Shown here piece by piece: positions 41,005-44,575 of a stretch of 44,575 bases of DNA. Both the position numbers and the translations under genes were made by a program. The notes below the pieces were generated by a model that was not told the origin of the DNA, did no database searches, and saw only the letters and a list, made by a program, of their open reading frames with translations. The number at the start of each line of letters is the position of its first letter. The first letter of the stretch is position 1. The stretch lies in contig QMSB01000004.1 in assembly GCA_003650815.1 (NCBI GenBank), positions 1 through 44,575 of the forward strand, given 5' to 3'. Origin of the DNA: Thermoprotei archaeon. Its GTDB lineage: Archaea > Thermoproteota > Thermoprotei > Thermofilales > B15-G2.

Positions 41005-41850
41005 TTAGACGAATGCCTCTTCGTGTTTAGCTTCGCGCTTATATTTCTCGATGAATTCTCTCAGCGCAGTGAAAGCCTTCTCCCTATTCTCGGCTGCGAC
41101 TGCCGCTACTATAATGACATCGCCGGGCACTAGTGTTCCCGAAGACAATACTGCATCTATCTTCACTCCATGTTTTAAAGAGATCTTCTCTGCGATAGTC
41201 TTTAAAGAGTCTCTACTAATGCCTGCTTTAAACCAAAGCACTCTTTTCCCCTTAGAAACCTCCTTAACTTTTCCCACGAAGACGCAAATAGCTGGATCTC
41301 TAGTAGACAGAATTTTCTTTATAAAAAGACATGCGTCATCTGCACTCACTCTATCCTTTTCTAGGATCTCCGATCTCCCCCAGTGAGAAACTCCTCTCAG
41401 TGTTTCGAGAGCGTGTTCCGCTAAAGGAAGAATTATTTCCTTTAGAGCCTGCTCAACAGCCGAAGGTTTTCCTGGAACAACAAACACTAGAGAAGAGCCA
41501 ATGGCACCCGCTAAAGCCCTAGATAAAACAGCCCTTACTCCCACTTCCTTAGAGGACAGTCTCCTGAAAAATTCTCCAAAGCCTTCAAGCCTTTTTTCCA
41601 GCAAAGGCTCGACAGCTTCTACTGAGAGATCTCTAGGCCCCAGCCCCGTTCCCCCACAGACAATCACTACATCTGAACACAGAGACTCCTCAAGCACTTT
41701 AATCTGAATAAGCCTCTTCTCGTTTGGAACAATATGGTGACTTATCTCACTTACACGGCCACTGACCGCCTCTTCAACCGTGTGAAGAATACGGTCAAGA
41801 GACTTGTCAATAAAGACTCTATCACTTACTATTATCAACGAAAGTCTCAC
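41005..41850 (-). CDS. MoaB/MogA-MoaE fusion protein
   Basis: Residues 1-150 are MoaB/MogA, which adenylates molybdopterin: LIIVSDRVF, VVIVCGGTGLGPRDLSVEAVEPLLEKR. Residues about 165-281 match MoaE, the large subunit of molybdopterin synthase: ICVFVGKVKEVSKGKRVLWFK, VPGDVIIVAAVAAENREKAF, EFIEKYKREAKHEEAF. Where MoaE usually has His-Arg (AHRKEAF) the sequence reads ENREKAF, so the His is Asn while the Arg and the C-terminal Lys are kept. No MoaD gene is seen. This first gene probably heads the operon. Confidence 0.85.
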   Translation of the reverse strand: MRLSLIIVSDRVFIDKSLDRILHTVEEAVSGRVSEISHHIVPNEKRLIQIKVLEESLCSDVVIVCGGTGLGPRDLSVEAVEPLLEKRLEGFGEFFRRLSSKEVGVRAVLSRALAGAIGSSLVFVVPGKPSAVEQALKEIILPLAEHALETLRGVSHWGRSEILEKDRVSADDACLFIKKILSTRDPAICVFVGKVKEVSKGKRVLWFKAGISRDSLKTIAEKISLKHGVKIDAVLSSGTLVPGDVIIVAAVAAENREKAFTALREFIEKYKREAKHEEAFV

Positions 41851-41879
41851 AAAATATCTTTGCGAACAAGTATTAAAGG

Positions 41880-42128
41880 TTACTTCGTATTTTCTGTACT
41901 CGAAGTCCTAAAGAACTTTAGTGCTGAAACATCTTCAACTGCTTTCTCCGCTAAATATTCTTTTAGCGCTCTATATACTCCCTCCTTCACTCCTTGATAA
42001 ACTACTGCTAGAAATACTTCTCCTTTGCTCACTCCCTTGCTTCTTGCCAAGTCTTCAAGAAGAGTATCTAGGGTGTCCTTAATAGCCCAATAGATAGCCT
42101 CGTAGACTTTCTCCTCTTCCAGCTTCAC
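41880..42128 (-). CDS. Small helical protein, 82 aa
   Basis: The 82-aa product is all-helical and acidic, without known motif: EKVYEAIYWAIKDTLDTLLEDLARSKGVSKGEVFLAVVYQGVKEGVYRALKEYL (quoted in part). It overlaps the GNAT gene's end by 4 nt (ATGA) and precedes the Mo operon by 29 nt, so it may be co-transcribed with either. Confidence 0.55.
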   Translation of the reverse strand: MKLEEEKVYEAIYWAIKDTLDTLLEDLARSKGVSKGEVFLAVVYQGVKEGVYRALKEYLAEKAVEDVSALKFFRTSSTENTK

Positions 42129-42658
42129 AATTCTTGATAAAGAAAAGCCTTTATTGAAACTTTCCCGCTAAGAGCCTTAATCAACAATACATCGTCTTCA
42201 TAAGCAGACATTTTGACCACGATATCATAGTCATTAAAGAAATCTAGAACATACTCGTAGTATCCTAGCTTCTTGAATAGTTTTCGTGAAGCAATATTAT
42301 CTATAGTTGTTGAGGCAAGTGAAAAGTTGGCTCTTCTTCGCTTGAAATAGTCTTCTGCTTTAAGAACCATTTGCGACGCTATACCCGTCCTTCTATATTC
42401 TTTTAAAACTCCAACATAATATATCACACCACATCTATGTCCTCTGATTTCTGTAACATAGGCTTCGAGGAAACCTACCATTCTGCCTTTCTTCTCAGCT
42501 ATGAATACTTTAGTCCTTTTAAGTGCGAGAACTGCGTAGTAGCTGTGCCAGGAGTCGAAGATCTTCTCGATTACTTCTGCTACCTTGTCTTTTTCACCGT
42601 CTTTAACTTCTCTGATAATCACCTTATCTGAGGTAAAGTTAATAGTCTTTTTAATCAC
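42125..42658 (-). CDS. GNAT-family N-acetyltransferase
   Basis: The acetyl-CoA region GVLKEYRRTGIASQMVLKAEDYFKRR and the end strand STTIDNIASRKLFKKLGYYEYV identify a GNAT enzyme such as a protein N-terminal or small-molecule acetyltransferase. The track's start at 42802 runs into the HypD gene; GTG 42658, giving 177 aa, is likelier. With that start the HypD start is 10 nt away, so promoters lie inside each other's coding sequence. Substrate unknown. Confidence 0.78.
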   Translation of the reverse strand: MIKKTINFTSDKVIIREVKDGEKDKVAEVIEKIFDSWHSYYAVLALKRTKVFIAEKKGRMVGFLEAYVTEIRGHRCGVIYYVGVLKEYRRTGIASQMVLKAEDYFKRRRANFSLASTTIDNIASRKLFKKLGYYEYVLDFFNDYDIVVKMSAYEDDVLLIKALSGKVSIKAFLYQEL

Positions 42659-42667
42659 ATAGAGTCT

Positions 42668-43783
42668 GTGCTTAAAACTCCAATAGAGCTCTATAAGCTT
42701 TATAGGGACAGGAAGACAGCAGAGAAAATTGTACGTAGAATTCATGATTTGGCGAAGAATATTGGGTACAAAATTAAGATAATGAATTTTTGTGGTACTC
42801 ATGAGTATACTATTACTTATTATGGTATTAGGAGTCTTATGCCGGATAATGTGGAGCTTGTAGCGGGCCCAGGCTGCCCTGTCTGTATTGTTCCCGCGAA
42901 GTACATTGATGTCTGCGTGGATTTAGCTCTTAGTGGAGTCACTGTCTTTACCTACGGAGATATGTACAGGGTTCCGGGGAGCGAGTATAGTTTAGCTGAG
43001 GCTAGGAGCCAGGGAGGTAAAGTTAGAGTTGTATATGGTTTTCTTGACGTATTGAAGGAGCCTGAGTCTAGAGAAGCTGTCTTCTTTGGTGTTGGTTTTG
43101 AGACTACTCAGCCTACTGTCGCTTCTCGTATTGTCGAGAACTCTGTGCCAGATTCCCTGAAGATACTTTCTGCTTATAGGCTTACTCCCCCTATAATGAG
43201 ATATTTGCTGGAAAACAATGTAGTAGAGCTACATGGAGTTATAGCGCCGGGCCACGTGTCGACTATCATAGGGTCTTCTTCATGGGAATTTCTTTCCGAG
43301 GAATTCAATATACCCACAGTTGTAGCAGGATTTGAGCCAATAGACGTCTTACTGGCTATTCTGAATATCATTGAGCAGATTTCTTCAGGCAAAGCTTATC
43401 TCTATAACGAGTACTCTAGAGTAGTTAAAAGAGAAGGAAATATTTTAGCTAAAAAATATGTCGCGGAGTGTTTTGAAGTATGTGATGCCTCTTGGAGAGG
43501 CATAGGCGCGGTCTCCCGGAGTGGCCTCTCTTTTCGAGAAAAATACAGGAAGTACGATGCTGTAGCGGAATACGGACTAGATTTGACGGGCGGACTGGAT
43601 ACTAGGCCTGGATGCAGGTGCAGCGATGTTATACTGGGTAAAGCTAAGCCTACTGACTGCCCCTTCTTTATGAAAGCATGTACTCCCCGCCATCCCTATG
43701 GCCCATGCATGGTATCTAGCGAAGGTACCTGTAGTATATGGGCTCGCTATGGTGCATTACTTAGAGATAGCGAACCCGAGTAG
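42668..43783 (+). CDS. hypD: [NiFe] hydrogenase maturation protein HypD
   Basis: HypD carries a [4Fe-4S] cluster and, with HypC, builds the Fe(CN)2CO unit of NiFe hydrogenases. The conserved FCGTHEYT (C42), GPGCPVC (C70, C73) and the late Cys cluster CRCSDVILGKAKPTDCPFF with YGPCMVSSEGTCSIW are present. At 371 aa it is full length. No other hyp gene lies in the window. GTG start 42668; the 3' end overlaps the DppA gene by 27 nt. Confidence 0.94.
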   Translation: MLKTPIELYKLYRDRKTAEKIVRRIHDLAKNIGYKIKIMNFCGTHEYTITYYGIRSLMPDNVELVAGPGCPVCIVPAKYIDVCVDLALSGVTVFTYGDMYRVPGSEYSLAEARSQGGKVRVVYGFLDVLKEPESREAVFFGVGFETTQPTVASRIVENSVPDSLKILSAYRLTPPIMRYLLENNVVELHGVIAPGHVSTIIGSSSWEFLSEEFNIPTVVAGFEPIDVLLAILNIIEQISSGKAYLYNEYSRVVKREGNILAKKYVAECFEVCDASWRGIGAVSRSGLSFREKYRKYDAVAEYGLDLTGGLDTRPGCRCSDVILGKAKPTDCPFFMKACTPRHPYGPCMVSSEGTCSIWARYGALLRDSEPE

Positions 43784-44575
43784 GGCGAATATGAACAATA
43801 GTTTATATGCTTCAATAACATCTTGTGCCTCGTACCGAACTACTGACCCGGAGACTCTTTTTACGCCTGGAACTAGTGAAGCTACTTCGGCGATTGAGGA
43901 GTCTGTGAAGAATACCTCAAGTGATACAGGTTCTTTTACTTTAAGAGGCTCTATTTCTCCTCTTTTAACTTTACTTAAAGCTCTTTTGGCTGCCTCAGCT
44001 ATGAGTAGCTGGGCTTTCTTCGGATGAATATGCCTAGCAGCATATCTGCTGATACCGTATTTGACAGGCACTACTTCGATATTCTTGATGGTTTTCTCGG
44101 CCTCACTCGTAATTTTATCGTCTCCCGTCACGAGAGCCACGGGGACTCCATAATGTCCTGCAACTGCTGCGTTTAGGTAGAATTCGCTTACTTCAACTCC
44201 ATTTATCTTAACATAGTTGATTGCCCTACCTGAAATAGTATGGTCTAGCACTGCTCCTGCAGTATGCTTTTTGGCGTGATAGCCTATGAAGAAAGCCGCG
44301 CTGAAACTAGAGTCTAGTCCCTCCATCATTAACAGAGGCTTCAGTCCTCCGGTAATTATTTCGACATTTTCATATGGCAGTTCATCGAGCAGCAGGTTTA
44401 TCATAGATCCATGCGAGTCATTTACCAGAACATATTCTGCTTCTTCTTCGAGAGCTGCTCGGACAGCCGCGGAGACCTCGCAAGTCATATATTTTCTCAT
44501 TTTTTCATAGTCTCGTCCAGTAGAGCTTACATGATCTTTAGCTACAACGCCTGCTATACCCTCCATATCCACAGA
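43757..44575 (-). CDS. D-aminopeptidase DppA family, partial
   Basis: The M55 family features VDMEGIAGVVAKDHV, VNDSHGSMINLLLDELPYENVE, FFIGYHAKKHTAGAVLDHT, LVTGDD and the late ISRYAARHIHPKKAQ are present, including zinc-binding Asp, Glu and His. The reading frame runs off the window at 44575 (the residues before MDMEG are missing), so this is 5'-truncated by the window only. It hydrolyses D-amino-acid or cyclic peptides in related proteins, and fits a peptide-using cell. Confidence 0.88.
   Translation of the reverse strand, partial: SVDMEGIAGVVAKDHVSSTGRDYEKMRKYMTCEVSAAVRAALEEEAEYVLVNDSHGSMINLLLDELPYENVEIITGGLKPLLMMEGLDSSFSAAFFIGYHAKKHTAGAVLDHTISGRAINYVKINGVEVSEFYLNAAVAGHYGVPVALVTGDDKITSEAEKTIKNIEVVPVKYGISRYAARHIHPKKAQLLIAEAAKRALSKVKRGEIEPLKVKEPVSLEVFFTDSSIAEVASLVPGVKRVSGSVVRYEAQDVIEAYKLLFIFALLGFAISK

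Noticed and set aside
1-44575. CRISPR arrays, insertion sequences, integrase genes, rRNA genes
   Set aside because: No regularly spaced repeats, transposase or integrase motifs, or rRNA-like conserved blocks were seen in the window; the region looks like core chromosome with few mobile traces.

Overview
The window looks like part of a hyperthermophilic archaeal chromosome, most likely Thermoproteota (crenarchaeal); the genus cannot be named from sequence alone. The signs are an archaeal-type threonyl-tRNA synthetase with its own N-terminal editing domain, CofE of coenzyme F420 synthesis, HypD, a TldD/TldE pair, several multi-CBS proteins, a KaiC-like ATPase, an intron-containing tRNA-Thr, AGA/AGG-rich arginine codons, and TATA-like boxes about 26-30 nt upstream of many start codons (leaderless mRNAs). 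Internal genes of tight operons instead carry GGTGA-type ribosome sites or ATGA stop/start overlaps.

Layout. 1-2080: a box C/D guide sRNA on the minus strand, a small unknown gene, a creatininase-family amidohydrolase, a remnant of a hexapeptide-repeat nucleotidyltransferase, a tiny ORF and a GC-rich structured intergenic stretch. 2087-5000: PfkB sugar kinase, GHL10-type glycoside hydrolase-like protein and a four-CBS protein. 5089-6780: the most unusual locus. A perfect palindrome overlaps the TATA box of an ArsR-type regulator, followed by a two-TM coiled-coil protein, a 50-aa coiled-coil peptide absent from the ORF track, and a bactofilin-like beta-helix protein with seven KVAGS repeats, all overlapping. 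6777-12580: a possible flavin split-barrel protein, a GfcR-like HTH-phosphoribosyltransferase regulator, two xylose-isomerase-like TIM barrels and a surface-anchored transglutaminase-like protein. 12635-16101: tandem-HTH regulator, small unknowns, and FrhB-like and CofE genes with an ATGA overlap. 16179-20725: conserved unknown, methyltransferase, YtcJ-like amidohydrolase, JAMM protease, membrane protein and a V4R-like protein. 20804-28192: a DUF167 gene with no canonical start (missed by the track), a 644-aa CBS array, a stand-alone Cdc48-N-like protein, a tRNA-binding/CYTH/radical-SAM operon, and TldE/TldD. 28308-34356: ThrRS, a split UxaA-family dehydratase, a small membrane protein, a broken small membrane gene with an in-frame TGA, tRNA-Thr(GGT) with a 13-nt intron, ACT-V4R protein, YjbQ and a candidate sRNA. 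34399-36285: CBS protein plus KaiC-like ATPase. 36390-41850: a molybdenum/tungsten cofactor operon read on the minus strand: MoaB-MoaE fusion, MoeA, MoeA with a PBP-like domain, MoaA, MoaC. 41880-44575: small helical protein, GNAT acetyltransferase, HypD and a partial DppA-type D-aminopeptidase.

The genes point to an anaerobic, organotrophic, peptide- and sugar-using lifestyle with pterin (Mo/W), F420 and NiFe-hydrogenase chemistry, and much adenylate-type (CBS) energy sensing. All functional assignments rest on motif and family recognition by eye; no database search was run.
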